Shown here piece by piece: positions 25,372-35,547 of a DNA stretch of 64,000 nucleotides. Both the position numbers and the translations under genes were made by a program. The notes beneath the pieces were generated by a model. The model was not told the origin of the DNA and made no database searches. It worked only from the letters and a program-made list of their open reading frames with translations. The stretch's first letter is position 1. The number at the start of each line of letters is the position of its first letter. The DNA comes from Actinomadura_C alba (GTDB taxonomy: Bacteria > Actinomycetota > Actinomycetes > Streptosporangiales > Streptosporangiaceae), in assembly GCF_039530285.1 (NCBI RefSeq), contig NZ_BAAAOK010000001.1:186001-250000 (forward strand), given 5' to 3'.

Positions 25372-27432
25372 TCAGCTGAGTTCGGCGGTCGTGAGAAGGC
25401 GGAGCTGGGCGTTCACCCAGGCATCGGCCATCCGGCCGGTGTCATCGCCGCCGAGTACCGCGCCGAGCTCGGTGAGGAGACCGGCGGCGGTACGCAGACC
25501 TGCCTTGTCCAGCTCGGACACGGACTGCCCGATGCGGGCGTGGAAACCGGCCGGGACATGCCGCAGTCCGCGGTGCGCGGCCTCGGCGCAGGTGGCGAGA
25601 GCGGTCTCCAGCGCGCTGCTCAGGGGGTCCGCCCGCTGCTCGGTGCGGGCCATCAGCGCGGCATCGCCGTCGCCGGGCGCCAGGTCGGGCGAGGCGACGC
25701 CGTCGGCGGTCATGACCGCGATCGGGTCCAATTCGACCGTCCCGCGGACACGGCGTACGGATCCGCTGAGGTAGAGCGGGTCCCCGTGCTCCCCGCTCAG
25801 CGCCGAGGCCAGGCGGTCCAGCGCTCCCGGGCAGTACGGGTTGTACGCGGCGGACATGACCGCCGTCGTCCCCGCCTGATCGGCGATCACCGCCTCCAGC
25901 CGCTGGCCGCCCGGGTCGTAACCGATGTCCCTGACCTCGGCGATCTCGATGACCCGGACGAGCTCGGCCTCGACCCGTGGCCGGATGAGGCGCGGCGGGA
26001 GCGCACCGAGCATCGCGCCGAGCGCCCGCAGGTCCCGTACGAGCACCGTGTCGGGCAGGTGCTCCCAGGCCGCGCCCAGCGGAGTGATCGTCGATTTCGC
26101 CACCCGGCCGGCCGCCAGCCGCACGACGCGGCTGGCGCTGCGGGAGGCGGTCTCGGAGACGATGTTGGCGGCGGCGAACTCGCGGAGGGCCGAGCCGGCG
26201 ATCCGGCGCGTGGCGAGGTCGTGGCCGGTCACGATCTCTCCGTCGGCGACCTCCCAGGCGCGCTTCAGCACCAAGACGATCCCGGAGCCGGCGTGGGCGA
26301 GGTAGACCCCCACTGAACGCCGCGCGTCGGTGCCGCCGACGCGACAGCCGAGGGAGACGAGCCGGACCCGGCGCAACGGACTCTCGGTGGACTCATCGGT
26401 GCCCAGCACCTGCGAGCGCGGGCTGCCGCCCTCGTGCCGGCCGGCCCTGTGCCGGGCATGGACCTCGGTGAGCAGCTCCGCGAAGCGTCCGGGGTCGTAG
26501 CCGGCGTCGCGCTCCCGGTATGCGGTCAGTTGCCCGGCGAGGTCGTCCAGGGCGGCGGCGGGCCAGTGCAGGCCGTTTCCGGTGAGCTCGCGCCCGGCCC
26601 GGATCAGTGCGGTGGCCACCACCGGACCGGCGTGCATGGCGCCGTCGAGCAGCACCTGGTCCACGATGCTCAACGCGGCCTCGAGACCGGAGCCCACCGT
26701 GGCCCGGTCGGCCCCGCCTCCCACGTCGATCCGGACGTCCGCACCGAACGCCCCCAGTTCGTCCGCCGCCCGGAAGGACCACACGGCGAGTGCGATGACC
26801 TCGCCGCGGATCGCGGCGATGGCGTCGGTATGCACGTAGCCGAGCTCTCCCGGCACGAGGAACCGGACCGTGCAGGTCGGCAGCTCCACGGACGCGACCG
26901 GGTCGGCGGCGGTGGGCCGGTGGATCCGCGCCGCGTAGCCCGCCCGGTGGGTGCGCCGGGCGGCGGCGACCGCGCGTTCGCCCAGAACGCCGGCCAACGC
27001 GTCGTCGTCGAAGGCTCCGGGCGACCAGTCCGGCGGGGCGACGCCGATCGCCTGCGCGGGCGAAGCCGGAGCGGCGACCTCCGCCAGGGGCTTCGGAGCG
27101 GTGCCCTCCATGGGCTCCGTGGATTCCATGGGCGCTGTGGGCTGCGCCTGCGCCGCCTGGCGCTGGTAGGCCAGGATCAGGCCTATCTGGTGGCGGCATA
27201 CACCGGTGGCCGCACACGTGCAGGACGCACCGTCGAGGCCTGCCCTCGCCGGCAGCGTCGTCTCGACGTCATCGGGGAACCTTCCTCGGACAGTGCCGTT
27301 CTCGCCGTGCTCCACCTCCGGCGCGGCCCCCGCGTCGAGTTCCTTGGCCGCACGCTTGACCAGGCCCCGGTTGGCGAGTGCGGCGAGCGCGTCCGGAGTC
27401 AGGGCGAGCAGGTCGCCGCGGGTCGGGATCAT
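25372..27432 (-). CDS. SWIM zinc-finger protein (YehQ-like)
   Basis: 686-aa cytoplasmic protein, last gene of the MoxR/VWA operon. The SWIM motif CxC...CxH is Cys71, Cys73, Cys79 and His81 (CTCAATGVCRH) after a short N-terminal domain; the remaining 600 residues have no domain I can name but contain regular helical and strand stretches. Its ATG overlaps the VWA stop as ATGA. In E. coli the equivalent is yehQ. SWIM domains bind DNA or protein; the role here is unknown. Confidence 0.88.
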   Translation of the reverse strand: MIPTRGDLLALTPDALAALANRGLVKRAAKELDAGAAPEVEHGENGTVRGRFPDDVETTLPARAGLDGASCTCAATGVCRHQIGLILAYQRQAAQAQPTAPMESTEPMEGTAPKPLAEVAAPASPAQAIGVAPPDWSPGAFDDDALAGVLGERAVAAARRTHRAGYAARIHRPTAADPVASVELPTCTVRFLVPGELGYVHTDAIAAIRGEVIALAVWSFRAADELGAFGADVRIDVGGGADRATVGSGLEAALSIVDQVLLDGAMHAGPVVATALIRAGRELTGNGLHWPAAALDDLAGQLTAYRERDAGYDPGRFAELLTEVHARHRAGRHEGGSPRSQVLGTDESTESPLRRVRLVSLGCRVGGTDARRSVGVYLAHAGSGIVLVLKRAWEVADGEIVTGHDLATRRIAGSALREFAAANIVSETASRSASRVVRLAAGRVAKSTITPLGAAWEHLPDTVLVRDLRALGAMLGALPPRLIRPRVEAELVRVIEIAEVRDIGYDPGGQRLEAVIADQAGTTAVMSAAYNPYCPGALDRLASALSGEHGDPLYLSGSVRRVRGTVELDPIAVMTADGVASPDLAPGDGDAALMARTEQRADPLSSALETALATCAEAAHRGLRHVPAGFHARIGQSVSELDKAGLRTAAGLLTELGAVLGGDDTGRMADAWVNAQLRLLTTAELS

Positions 27433-28577
27433 CGGCCGATCCGTTCGGCGACGAAGGCGGCCAGCTGTCCGGGAGTCATCGCGCCGACGTGCGCGCCGAC
27501 GTCGGCCAGGCGCTGCGCCATGTCGCGGTCGTAGGAGGGGGTGGCGTCCTCGTCGAGCGCGGCGAGTCCGAGAACCTGCGTGCCCTGCTGCACCATCTGG
27601 CGTACTGCGGCGACGAGCCGGTATTCGTCGCCGCCCTCGTAGAAGTCGGTGACGACCGCGACGATCGCCCGGCGCGGGTTCTCGATCAGTCCGGCGCCGT
27701 AGTCGACCGCCCGCGCGATATTGGTGCCGCCGCCGAGCTGGACCTTGAGCAGCAGCTCGACCGGGTCGGTGACGTCGGAGGTGAGGTCGACGACGTCGGT
27801 GTCGAACGCGATGAGGTGGGTCTTGAGCCCGGGCAGTCCCCACAGGCAGGCGGCGGTCACGGCGGAGTGGATGACCGAGCCGACCATGGAGCCGGACTGG
27901 TCGACGAGCAGAATCAGCTGCCACTGGTCGAGGTGCCGCCGCGTGCGGGACATGAACCGGGGATGCTCGATGTAGACCCGTTTCTCCTCGGGCCGGTAGT
28001 GGGCGAGGTTGGCCCGGATGGTGCCGTGGAAGTCGAAGTTGCGCGCCTGACGCATCCGGCTCGGCCGCCGGGACCGGGTGCCGTGGAACGCCTGCCGGAC
28101 CTCGGTGGCCATCCTCCGCATCAGCTCGCGCACGACCTCTTCGACGATGCGCCGCGCGAGGGCGAGCACCTGCGGGTTCATCAGATGCTTGGTGCGCAGC
28201 ACGGCGCGCAACAGCGTCGGGTTGGGCTCGATCCGTTCCAGGACGGCGGGGTCGGTGACCACCTCGTGGATCTCGTAGCGCTCGACGGCGTCGCGTTCGA
28301 GCCGTTCGATGGTCTCTTTGGGGAACAGGCGGTGCACGTCGTCGAGCCAGTCGACGGTGGTGAGCGCCGACGGTCCGTCCCCGCCCTGGCGGTCACCGGA
28401 ACGCAGGATGCCACCGCGCCGTACGCCCCGGCGCTCCAGGTCGGGATCGCGGCCGTACAGCCAGCCCAGCGCGGCGTCCCGGTCCGCGGCGTCGCCGGTC
28501 AGGGGACCGGTGCACCCCTCGGCGGGCGCGCCCAGGATGAGCCGCCAGCGTTCGAGCCCCGGATCCGGCGTCGTCAT
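27429..28577 (-). CDS. VWA domain protein (YehP-like)
   Basis: 382-aa protein with a C-terminal von Willebrand A domain. The MIDAS metal site is intact: Asp226-x-Ser228-x-Ser230 (LVDQSGSM), a Thr in GGGTNIARA and Asp in VVTDFYEGG. The N-terminal 200 residues are helical and charged (RIVEEVVRELMRRMATEVRQ). VWA proteins of this type act as substrate adaptors of MoxR ATPases. Length is near E. coli YehP. It overlaps both neighbours as ATGA. Confidence 0.9.
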   Translation of the reverse strand: MTTPDPGLERWRLILGAPAEGCTGPLTGDAADRDAALGWLYGRDPDLERRGVRRGGILRSGDRQGGDGPSALTTVDWLDDVHRLFPKETIERLERDAVERYEIHEVVTDPAVLERIEPNPTLLRAVLRTKHLMNPQVLALARRIVEEVVRELMRRMATEVRQAFHGTRSRRPSRMRQARNFDFHGTIRANLAHYRPEEKRVYIEHPRFMSRTRRHLDQWQLILLVDQSGSMVGSVIHSAVTAACLWGLPGLKTHLIAFDTDVVDLTSDVTDPVELLLKVQLGGGTNIARAVDYGAGLIENPRRAIVAVVTDFYEGGDEYRLVAAVRQMVQQGTQVLGLAALDEDATPSYDRDMAQRLADVGAHVGAMTPGQLAAFVAERIGR

Positions 28578-30916
28578 GCCGGATCCCTCCGTGGCACGAG
28601 GCCCTCCGCGACGAGCAGCCGTTCCACATTCGCCTCCAATGCCTTCGCCTTAGCGATCATCAAGGGATCGGCTGCGGTCCGCAGCAGGGCCCGTGCCGAG
28701 CCGCGCAGTCCCCGCCGGTCCAGCAGCCGGCCGGCGATGATCTCACGCTCGCGCGGCGGGAAGAACTCGAACGCCTGCCGCAGTGCGGGCAGCGCCACCA
28801 GGAAGTCGTCCTCGGCCAGCGCGACGATCATCTCGTCCAGCACGCCGAGAACGCCCGCTCCGTCGGAGCTCTCGACGGCCAGCACCTCGTCTCTGGCCAG
28901 GGCGAACAGCCCTGCGAGCCAGTCACCGAGGGTGTGCGGCCCGGCCGCGCCACGTACCGCCCGCACCGGGTCGACCACGGTGCCCAGCGACCAGCCGAGC
29001 CCGAACGCAGCGCCGCGCAGGTCCGGCGGCGCGGCGGCGTTGGCACTGATCCGCCCGGCGACGGCGAGCGCGGCCTCCCGGTCCAGGCCGAGCGGCGCGG
29101 CGGCGTGCAGCAGCGCATCCCGGGTCGCGGCGAGCGCGTGCAGCCGCGTCAGGTCCGCGGGCGCGGGACCGCCGCGGATCCCCTCGACCAGCCACAGCAC
29201 GCGCGTGACACATCCCTCGATGACCGTGCCGAACAGCGTGCTGCGAGCGGTTCCCAGTAGCTCGTCATGGCGCCACAGGCCGAGGACGGTGCTGAGAACC
29301 CGGCCGAGGTCGCCCACGTCGACGGCGCCCGCGATGCCTGCGGCGATGGTCTCGGCGATCCGACCGGACACGTCCACGCAGCCGCACAGCGCGGCGTCGA
29401 ACAGCACGGTGGCGAGCCGTCCGGCGGCGGAGCCCGCCTCGGTCGCCCGTTCGTCGAGCGCGGCGGCCGCGGCGTCGCCGAGGGTGGCGCCGTACGCGCC
29501 CGCCTCGATCAGCGCCGGTAGCCGGTGGTCGCCGAACGACAGCGTCCACCTCTCCTCCAGTACCGGCTCCGCGGCCGTGGCCGGGCCGGACTCGCGTTCG
29601 ACACCGGGAATCCGCAGGACCCGCAACCGGTGCAGGGCGCGGCTGCGGCGCAGGCCCCGCTCGTCGGTGAGCCGCACGGTGACGGTACCCGCCTGGTCGA
29701 GCTTCAGGCGTTCGAGCTCTGTGGCGACGTCGTGAACGAGCGGCGGCGCCGGTGTGCCGGGATGCAGCCGGCCGACGCGGTCTCCGCTCAAGGCGGTGAC
29801 CATCTCGTTCACCGCCGGGTGTGCGCCGGGGGCGAGCGGCCCCCGGGCGGTCCACGGCAGCGGCTGATCCAGGTCGTCGGTCACCAGGGCAGCGACGAGT
29901 CCGTCGAGGAGATCGGTGCGCGCCGGGCGGTGGTGGCCGCGCAGCCGGGCGAGCCCTTCGGTGAGCGTGCGCGCGGCGATCAGATCCGCGGTGGAGACGA
30001 CCTGCCGGCGTTCGCGCAGCCGGGTCACGACGGTCTCGGTGAGCGCCGAGGCGGCCTGCTCCGGACCGCCCTCCCACAGCCGCTGGTAGTACTCGGGCGA
30101 CGGCATGCCCGACTGGTAGCCGGTGAACGAGTCCAGCCGCTGGAAGGAGTAGGGCACGAGGAAGCTTCCGCCGGCCGCGCCCTCGGGGGGGCGCGGCACC
30201 TCGGGCCATCCGGTTCCGTGTGGTGCCGGGCCGGAGTCCTCCTGCCCGGCGAGGGCCTGGAGCGCCGGGCGGTGGAAGCCACCGGTCACCACCACGACCG
30301 GCCGGTCCCCCGCGTCGGCGGCGGCCGCCCGGATCCATCGCGCCATGTAGGCCTCGCGGGCGGCGTCGTCCGGCCCCGCCGACGATTCCCCGCGCACCAG
30401 GTCGAAGTAGGCCGCCAGCCTCTCCTCAAGGCCCTCGTCGTCCGCGACCTCGAACAGGTGGTCCCAGAGGGTGTCGGTGTTGTCGACGGCGAACGATCGG
30501 CAGAGCCGCCGCGTGACCTCGGCGTAGCGTTCCTCGGCGTCGGCGTAGCGGTTGCGCCGGTCCGCGAACGCGGGGTGCCAGGCGGGCAGGTCGATGAACC
30601 GCAGTTCGGCGCCGTACGCCCGGCCAGTGGTGAGGGCGACCCACTCGGGGGAGTACGCGCAGAACGGCGACCACGACGCGTGTACGCGGGTCTCGTCCCG
30701 GTAGTGGCTGAAGATCGCCACCGGCAGGTCGTGGCCGAGCAGCAGCTCGTCCAGCCGGTCGCCGAAGTCGGCGGGCCCTTCCACCAGCACATACGCCGGG
30801 CGCAACGCCTCGATGGTCTGCCCGACCAGCCGGGCGCAGGCGGGACTGTGGTGCCGGACCCCGATGAACGTGACATTTTTGCCCCGACCAACCAACCCCG
30901 ACCGACCTCCCGCCAT
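28574..30916 (-). CDS. DUF5682 protein (YehM-like)
   Basis: 780-aa protein of unknown function. The N-terminal part has conserved HHSPACARL, LVEGPADFGDRLDELL and VVVTGGFHRPAL, a pattern somewhat like TraB/ChaN-type folds; the rest is mostly helical. There is no signal peptide. Its ATG overlaps the stop of the MoxR gene by one base (TGATG) and its stop overlaps the VWA start. Size and position match E. coli YehM in the yehL-yehM-yehP-yehQ order. Confidence 0.87.
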   Translation of the reverse strand: MAGGRSGLVGRGKNVTFIGVRHHSPACARLVGQTIEALRPAYVLVEGPADFGDRLDELLLGHDLPVAIFSHYRDETRVHASWSPFCAYSPEWVALTTGRAYGAELRFIDLPAWHPAFADRRNRYADAEERYAEVTRRLCRSFAVDNTDTLWDHLFEVADDEGLEERLAAYFDLVRGESSAGPDDAAREAYMARWIRAAAADAGDRPVVVVTGGFHRPALQALAGQEDSGPAPHGTGWPEVPRPPEGAAGGSFLVPYSFQRLDSFTGYQSGMPSPEYYQRLWEGGPEQAASALTETVVTRLRERRQVVSTADLIAARTLTEGLARLRGHHRPARTDLLDGLVAALVTDDLDQPLPWTARGPLAPGAHPAVNEMVTALSGDRVGRLHPGTPAPPLVHDVATELERLKLDQAGTVTVRLTDERGLRRSRALHRLRVLRIPGVERESGPATAAEPVLEERWTLSFGDHRLPALIEAGAYGATLGDAAAAALDERATEAGSAAGRLATVLFDAALCGCVDVSGRIAETIAAGIAGAVDVGDLGRVLSTVLGLWRHDELLGTARSTLFGTVIEGCVTRVLWLVEGIRGGPAPADLTRLHALAATRDALLHAAAPLGLDREAALAVAGRISANAAAPPDLRGAAFGLGWSLGTVVDPVRAVRGAAGPHTLGDWLAGLFALARDEVLAVESSDGAGVLGVLDEMIVALAEDDFLVALPALRQAFEFFPPREREIIAGRLLDRRGLRGSARALLRTAADPLMIAKAKALEANVERLLVAEGLVPRRDPA

Positions 30917-32016
30917 CAGCCGGGCAGAAGGTTACGGGCGGCGTGCAGCGCCTTCCACTGCGCACCGTCGCGGCGCCGTGCCTGCTGCTCCAGATAGCGG
31001 CGCAGCCGGGCGAGGTCGTCGGGGTTGTCCTTCGCGGCGGTTCCGGCCAGGCACTCGACGATGTCGGCGGGTGCGCCCGCCTCTCCGCGCAGGAACCAGC
31101 CGCGAATGCCGACGGCATGCGCGACCGAGACCGCCTCGGCCGTGCTCATCACCGTCGACAGCCGGTCCATCGCCTGGCCGCTCCCCGTCATCCCGGTGCG
31201 CAGCTCCCGGAACGTCGTGACCAGAACCTCCAGCACGTCCCGGCGCGGCGGGACCCCGACGCCCGACCGTTCGAGCAACGTGGTGGCCTCGGCCTCGACC
31301 AGGCCCAGTTCGGTGGCGAAGTCGGCGATGGGGAACACGGTCTCGAAGTTGAACCGGCGCTTGAGCGCGGCACTCATCTCGTTGACGCCGCGGTCACGGG
31401 TGTTGGCGGTCGCGATGACGTTGAAGCCCTCACGGGCGAACACCATCGCGTCCGGACCGGTCAGCTCCGGGACGGCCAGCACCCGGTCGGACAGCGGGGA
31501 CAGCAGCGAGTCCTGTACCTCCAGCGGGCAACGGGTGATCTCCTCGAACCGTACGGCCCTGCCCTCGGCCATGCCCCGCAGCAGCGGCGCTGGCACCAGG
31601 GACCGGGTGGACGGCCCCTCGGAGACCAGGAGCGCGTAGTTCCACGAGTACTTGATCTGGTCTTCGGTGGTCGCCGCGCCGCCCTGGATGGTCAGCGTGG
31701 AGTCACCGCTGACGGCTGCAGCGATCAGCTCCGACAGCAGCGACTTGGCGGTGCCCGGTTCGCCGACCAGCATCAGGCCCCGGCTGGTGGCCAGGGTGAC
31801 CAGCGCCCGGTCGATCAGCGACGGGTCGCCCACGAACTTGCGGCGGACGCCCAGGGCGTCGTCGCCGACGATGAACCGGCGGGCCGCCTCCATGCTCAGC
31901 GCCCATCCGGGCGGCCGGGGCCCGGTGTCGGCCTCCCGCAGCCGGTCCAGCTCCTCGGCGAACCGCACCTCGGCGGGGGGCCGCTGCACCATCTCTTCAG
32001 TGGTCTTCTCAGTCAT
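30916..32016 (-). CDS. MoxR-type AAA+ ATPase (YehL subfamily)
   Basis: 366-aa AAA+ ATPase. Walker A GEPGTAKS at residues 85-92, Walker B region AVRFEEITRC, sensor-1 NVIATANTRDRGVNEMS and arginine finger KRRFNF are visible. MoxR ATPases act with VWA proteins as chaperones or in metal-cofactor insertion. The YehL subgroup is defined by exactly the DUF4132, DUF5682, VWA and SWIM neighbours present here. ATG 32016 follows GGAAG. Function of the whole set is not established in any organism that I know. Confidence 0.92.
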   Translation of the reverse strand: MTEKTTEEMVQRPPAEVRFAEELDRLREADTGPRPPGWALSMEAARRFIVGDDALGVRRKFVGDPSLIDRALVTLATSRGLMLVGEPGTAKSLLSELIAAAVSGDSTLTIQGGAATTEDQIKYSWNYALLVSEGPSTRSLVPAPLLRGMAEGRAVRFEEITRCPLEVQDSLLSPLSDRVLAVPELTGPDAMVFAREGFNVIATANTRDRGVNEMSAALKRRFNFETVFPIADFATELGLVEAEATTLLERSGVGVPPRRDVLEVLVTTFRELRTGMTGSGQAMDRLSTVMSTAEAVSVAHAVGIRGWFLRGEAGAPADIVECLAGTAAKDNPDDLARLRRYLEQQARRRDGAQWKALHAARNLLPG

Positions 32017-32039
32017 CGTCTTTTCTTCCAGGTACGGGG

Positions 32040-32161
32040 TCAGACCGCGGGCTGTGCCGGCTCGGTGAGCACCTCGGACACGGTCACGGGATCCGGCTCA
32101 CCAAGCGCGATGCTGGGGGCCTCCACCAGGATCCGCGGAACTCGATGCTCGCCTCGGTCAT
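32040..32161 (-). pseudogene. Small broken gene between DUF4132 copy 1 and the ATPase
   Basis: ATG 32161 overlaps the stop of DUF4132 copy 1 as ATGA, like every other junction in the operon, but this frame stops after 25 codons. A one-base shift at about 32135 would join it to a frame with good codon bias (ILVEAPSIALGEPDPV, then TVSEVLTEPAQPAV) ending at 32040. The join would give a protein of about 40 residues. Either a tiny gene with a one-base deletion or a relic; I do not recognise it. Confidence 0.35.
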
Positions 32162-35100
32162 CGGGCGTCCACGCCGCCGGTCAGGCTGGTCAGGTCGGCG
32201 AGGATCTCGGAGGCGGTCGCCGGGTCGAGGTCACCGAAGCGGAACGAGGAACCGTGGCGTGCCGAGAAGTCCACGGCATGGTCGGTGAGCCAGATGCGGT
32301 CGAGCTTCTGCACGGGAACCTGATCCGGAGAGCCGAGCCCGAAGCCCGGGTCCAAGTCGATCATGATGCGGCGGTTCCCGGGAAGCTCACGGGAGATCCA
32401 GTCCCGTCCGCCATCCGGCGACCCGCCGCTCTCCCAGCCACGCCGATCCAGCCCAAGGATCTTCCCGAACGACGCATCGCGCCCCTCGAACCGAGTGAGC
32501 CTGTCGATGCGGGATTCCTGCTCGGTGAGCGCGTACACCCGCCTGCCGATCTGGGGAAATGGCTGTAGGACCTCGTAGTCCTCCAGCGTCCGCGACCAAC
32601 CGGGGATGTCGTCGCCCAGATCGAGTGGGTGCGCGATGCCGACCTTCGCCGACTCGGGCAGGGTCAGCACGTCATCCTCGACATCGGCGAGGGTGCGGTC
32701 CTCGGCCAGCCGGAACGCCGTCGTCTTGCCGCCCTCCTCGCTCAGCCATACCAGCCGCCGCGCGATGTGCCAGACCAGAGGATGCTCCGCGAACAACATC
32801 CGGAACTCGGCGGGCGCCCACCGCCGCCGCATCACCATCGCCGACTCCAGCCGCCGAACCGTGTCCTCGGCGACCGTCTTGACATCCTTCTTCAACCCGG
32901 AAAACCGCTTGTACGCCGCGGTGGCCGACTCGTCGTCCTCAGCGCCCGGCTTCGGCAACGCCTTGAGCAGCCTGCCGTCCTCATCCGTCACGTACGGCCG
33001 AAGCTGCTCGTCGAAGCCCACGTGGAAGCGGCGCGGACCGTAGTCGAGAATCATGCTCCCGTCGGAATCCAACCCGAAGTCCGGAACGAGTCGGTCGGCG
33101 AGCCGCTCGGGGCTCAGCTCCAATGCGGCGGCGATCTGCTCGATCTTCTCCTGCGCCCGGGTCTTGAGCCCCTTGAACTTCGCCTTCTGCGCGATGCCGT
33201 GCAGGTGCATCAACGCCACGTCGGTCCCGATCGCGGCGAGGACGTCCACCCCGTCCACCGCCTTCCGGTGCGCGCCCTTTCCAGGCCACGCCCGGATCAC
33301 CTCGGTGAGCCGGCGCACCGTCTCGTCATCGCCGAGCCGGCCGAGCTGAGTCAGCGCCCACCCGTTCTTGGGCGGCCCGCCCTGCTGTTCCCAGCGCTCG
33401 AACAACGCCCAGCCGAAACCGGCCAGCGAGACCGGATCGCACACCTCACGGATCACCTCGATGCCCGCGTAGACCTCACCCGGCTTCGACATCGCCAGCA
33501 TGGTGAGCACGTGCCCGGTCGCCGCGGTCGGCAGCGCCTTCTTGCGACCACGCAACAAGATCTGCGGGAGCAGGACCGGATCCAGCCAATCTTCGATCCT
33601 CGGCACCCTGGCCGGAAGTATCTCCAGCGGGTCGGTCGCCAGCAGCGCTTCGATCCCACCTCCCGCCTCGTCACCGAGGTCCCGCGCGGCCGCCACGATC
33701 TCATCGGCACCGATCTTGGAAGCCAGCAGGCGCAGCGCTTCCTCCGCCTGTCTCCGCTCCGTGCCCACCGTGCCCAAGGCGGCGGGGAACAACATCCGCG
33801 CGGCGTCCGCACCATGCCGCCCGAACCACGCGATCGCCGCCTGCCTGACCGACTTGAGCCGGAGCCAGCCGGCCATCAGTCCCGCGATCTCCGCATTGAG
33901 GCACGGCAGCAACAGCGGGGCAGCGTCGGCCGGGTAATATCTCTCGATCCACGACATCACCGGAAGCGCGTCCGTTCCGAACCGGCCCACGATCGACTTC
34001 AGCGACGGAACGTCGCTGATCTCGTAGCGGAAACGGTCCCATTCGGCGAGCAGCGGCCGAACCAGGCGCTCGGGGCCCTGCGTCAGCAGGCGCGGGTCCC
34101 AACACCAAGGGACACGACCGTCCCGAAAACACGTGATCGCCTCTTCCCAGTCGGTGACCTCGGGAAGCAGCGGCCACCGTCGAGAGACGTGCGAGGCGGC
34201 CCATGCCTCTCGCTCGTCCGGAGCCCAGCGCATCCGCTGGTCACCGGGCGGTGTGAGGCCCGCGATGACGACCGGCTTTCTCGCCTTCCGCTTGCGGGTC
34301 CACGGAGGCTCCACCAGCAACCGGGGCAACGCGTCCGCCGGCGACTCCTCCACCCGCGCGTCAGCCGCCAAGACCGACTCGATGGCCGCACGGGCCTCAT
34401 CCGGAAGACCAGGCAGCATCGCGGCGGTCAACTCCGGGTTGGCCCGAACATGATCGTTAAGTGGCTCGGTGGCGCCCGCCGCGGCCAGCAACCTCAACGC
34501 CCGCGCCGGGAACCTCCTCATCGCCGTGGTCAACGCGGGCTTGACGTACTTCTGGTCGATCCGATCCACCAGCGCCTGGAAGGCCTCATCGAAGGGCAGA
34601 TGGGCGATCACCTCGAGCACCCGCCTGCGCTCGTCGCTGTCGAGGAGATCCTCATCGAGGGTCTGGACGAACGGAGGGAGGGCGACCGGGCCCGCGCCAT
34701 CGGCCAGCGTGACGAGCAGGCCCATGGAGCAGTCGTTCCGCGGGCGCATCACCGTCCACGCGCTGAGCTGGTCCGCGGTGCTGAACGCATGAGATACCAG
34801 CCACCAGGGCTCCTCGGCGACCCGACCGGTGACGGCCCCGCCCGTGACCAGACGGGTGGCACGGCACTCGTCCAGCCAGTCCTGCCGCGTCGGCACCAGG
34901 TACGACACGATCACCTGCTGCACGGGACTCCGGCGGTGACCCGCGAGCCGATCGACCGCCTCCCGATACTCCCGGTCGTCGACCGCGGCCAAGAGGGTGC
35001 GCGTCCGCCGTAGGGTCTCGCGCCACACGTCGCTGTCCGCGACGTAGCCGTGCCGGCTCCGAGTCGCCTCCCAGCCGCCGACGCCGCTCCGAGTAGCCAA

Positions 35101-35496
35101 GATCACGCCGAGTTCCACCAGCGCGCACGCGGCGAACGCCGGCCCGTGCTCGACGATCCAGGAATCCACGAACGCGGTCATCTCACGGGCGGGCAGGACC
35201 CATCGCTCGTGCGTCCTCAGCGCCGTAAACACCACGCTCGCCGCCGCACGCTCCGGGCTTGCCTCGGCGGTCAGCTGCCGTCGTAGCTTGGCCAGCTCAG
35301 AATCATCGCCGAGCCGAATCGGATCGCCTCCGGCTCGCGCCTGTTCCACGAGCTTCCGCGCGATCTCGCCCGCGGTCTTGTCGACCTCGACCCGTGGCCC
35401 GGGAAGACCACCGTGCCGGGGATGCAAATGCCGCAGCAGCGAGTCCGGAAATACCAGGGTGTCCTCGTCCGGCAACGCGGGAAGTCGATCGGTCAT
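32158..35496 (-). CDS. DUF4132 protein, copy 1 (intact; MolR/YehI-like)
   Basis: 1112-aa cytoplasmic protein with no membrane segments. HEAT-like helical repeats fill the front two thirds; the conserved DUF4132 core with LMHLHGIAQKAKFKGLK, QEKIEQIAAALELSPERLADR and LVPDFGLDSDGSM lies near residue 780; the end is DLDPATASEILADLTSL. ATG 35496 is preceded by a 32-base block repeated at two other places in the locus. It is the only full-length copy of three tandem paralogues, and the one next to the ATPase. In E. coli MolR/YehI stand in the same place. Confidence 0.9.
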   Translation of the reverse strand: MTDRLPALPDEDTLVFPDSLLRHLHPRHGGLPGPRVEVDKTAGEIARKLVEQARAGGDPIRLGDDSELAKLRRQLTAEASPERAAASVVFTALRTHERWVLPAREMTAFVDSWIVEHGPAFAACALVELGVILATRSGVGGWEATRSRHGYVADSDVWRETLRRTRTLLAAVDDREYREAVDRLAGHRRSPVQQVIVSYLVPTRQDWLDECRATRLVTGGAVTGRVAEEPWWLVSHAFSTADQLSAWTVMRPRNDCSMGLLVTLADGAGPVALPPFVQTLDEDLLDSDERRRVLEVIAHLPFDEAFQALVDRIDQKYVKPALTTAMRRFPARALRLLAAAGATEPLNDHVRANPELTAAMLPGLPDEARAAIESVLAADARVEESPADALPRLLVEPPWTRKRKARKPVVIAGLTPPGDQRMRWAPDEREAWAASHVSRRWPLLPEVTDWEEAITCFRDGRVPWCWDPRLLTQGPERLVRPLLAEWDRFRYEISDVPSLKSIVGRFGTDALPVMSWIERYYPADAAPLLLPCLNAEIAGLMAGWLRLKSVRQAAIAWFGRHGADAARMLFPAALGTVGTERRQAEEALRLLASKIGADEIVAAARDLGDEAGGGIEALLATDPLEILPARVPRIEDWLDPVLLPQILLRGRKKALPTAATGHVLTMLAMSKPGEVYAGIEVIREVCDPVSLAGFGWALFERWEQQGGPPKNGWALTQLGRLGDDETVRRLTEVIRAWPGKGAHRKAVDGVDVLAAIGTDVALMHLHGIAQKAKFKGLKTRAQEKIEQIAAALELSPERLADRLVPDFGLDSDGSMILDYGPRRFHVGFDEQLRPYVTDEDGRLLKALPKPGAEDDESATAAYKRFSGLKKDVKTVAEDTVRRLESAMVMRRRWAPAEFRMLFAEHPLVWHIARRLVWLSEEGGKTTAFRLAEDRTLADVEDDVLTLPESAKVGIAHPLDLGDDIPGWSRTLEDYEVLQPFPQIGRRVYALTEQESRIDRLTRFEGRDASFGKILGLDRRGWESGGSPDGGRDWISRELPGNRRIMIDLDPGFGLGSPDQVPVQKLDRIWLTDHAVDFSARHGSSFRFGDLDPATASEILADLTSLTGGVDAR

Positions 35497-35528
35497 GCCG
35501 CCACACCGTAACGGAGCGCTACGACAAA
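35497..35528 (-). promoter_or_regulatory. Repeated leader block, DUF4132 copy 1
   Basis: 32 bases ending at the start codon: TTTGTCGT, a variable spacer, then TACGGTGTGGCGGC directly before ATG. The same block at equal spacing stands at 42223-42254 and 42334-42365. There is no ribosome site; TACGGT lies about where a -10 box would give a leaderless mRNA. Probably a shared promoter or operator. Confidence 0.5.
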
Positions 35529-35547
35529 CACCCGCAAACGACACGGT

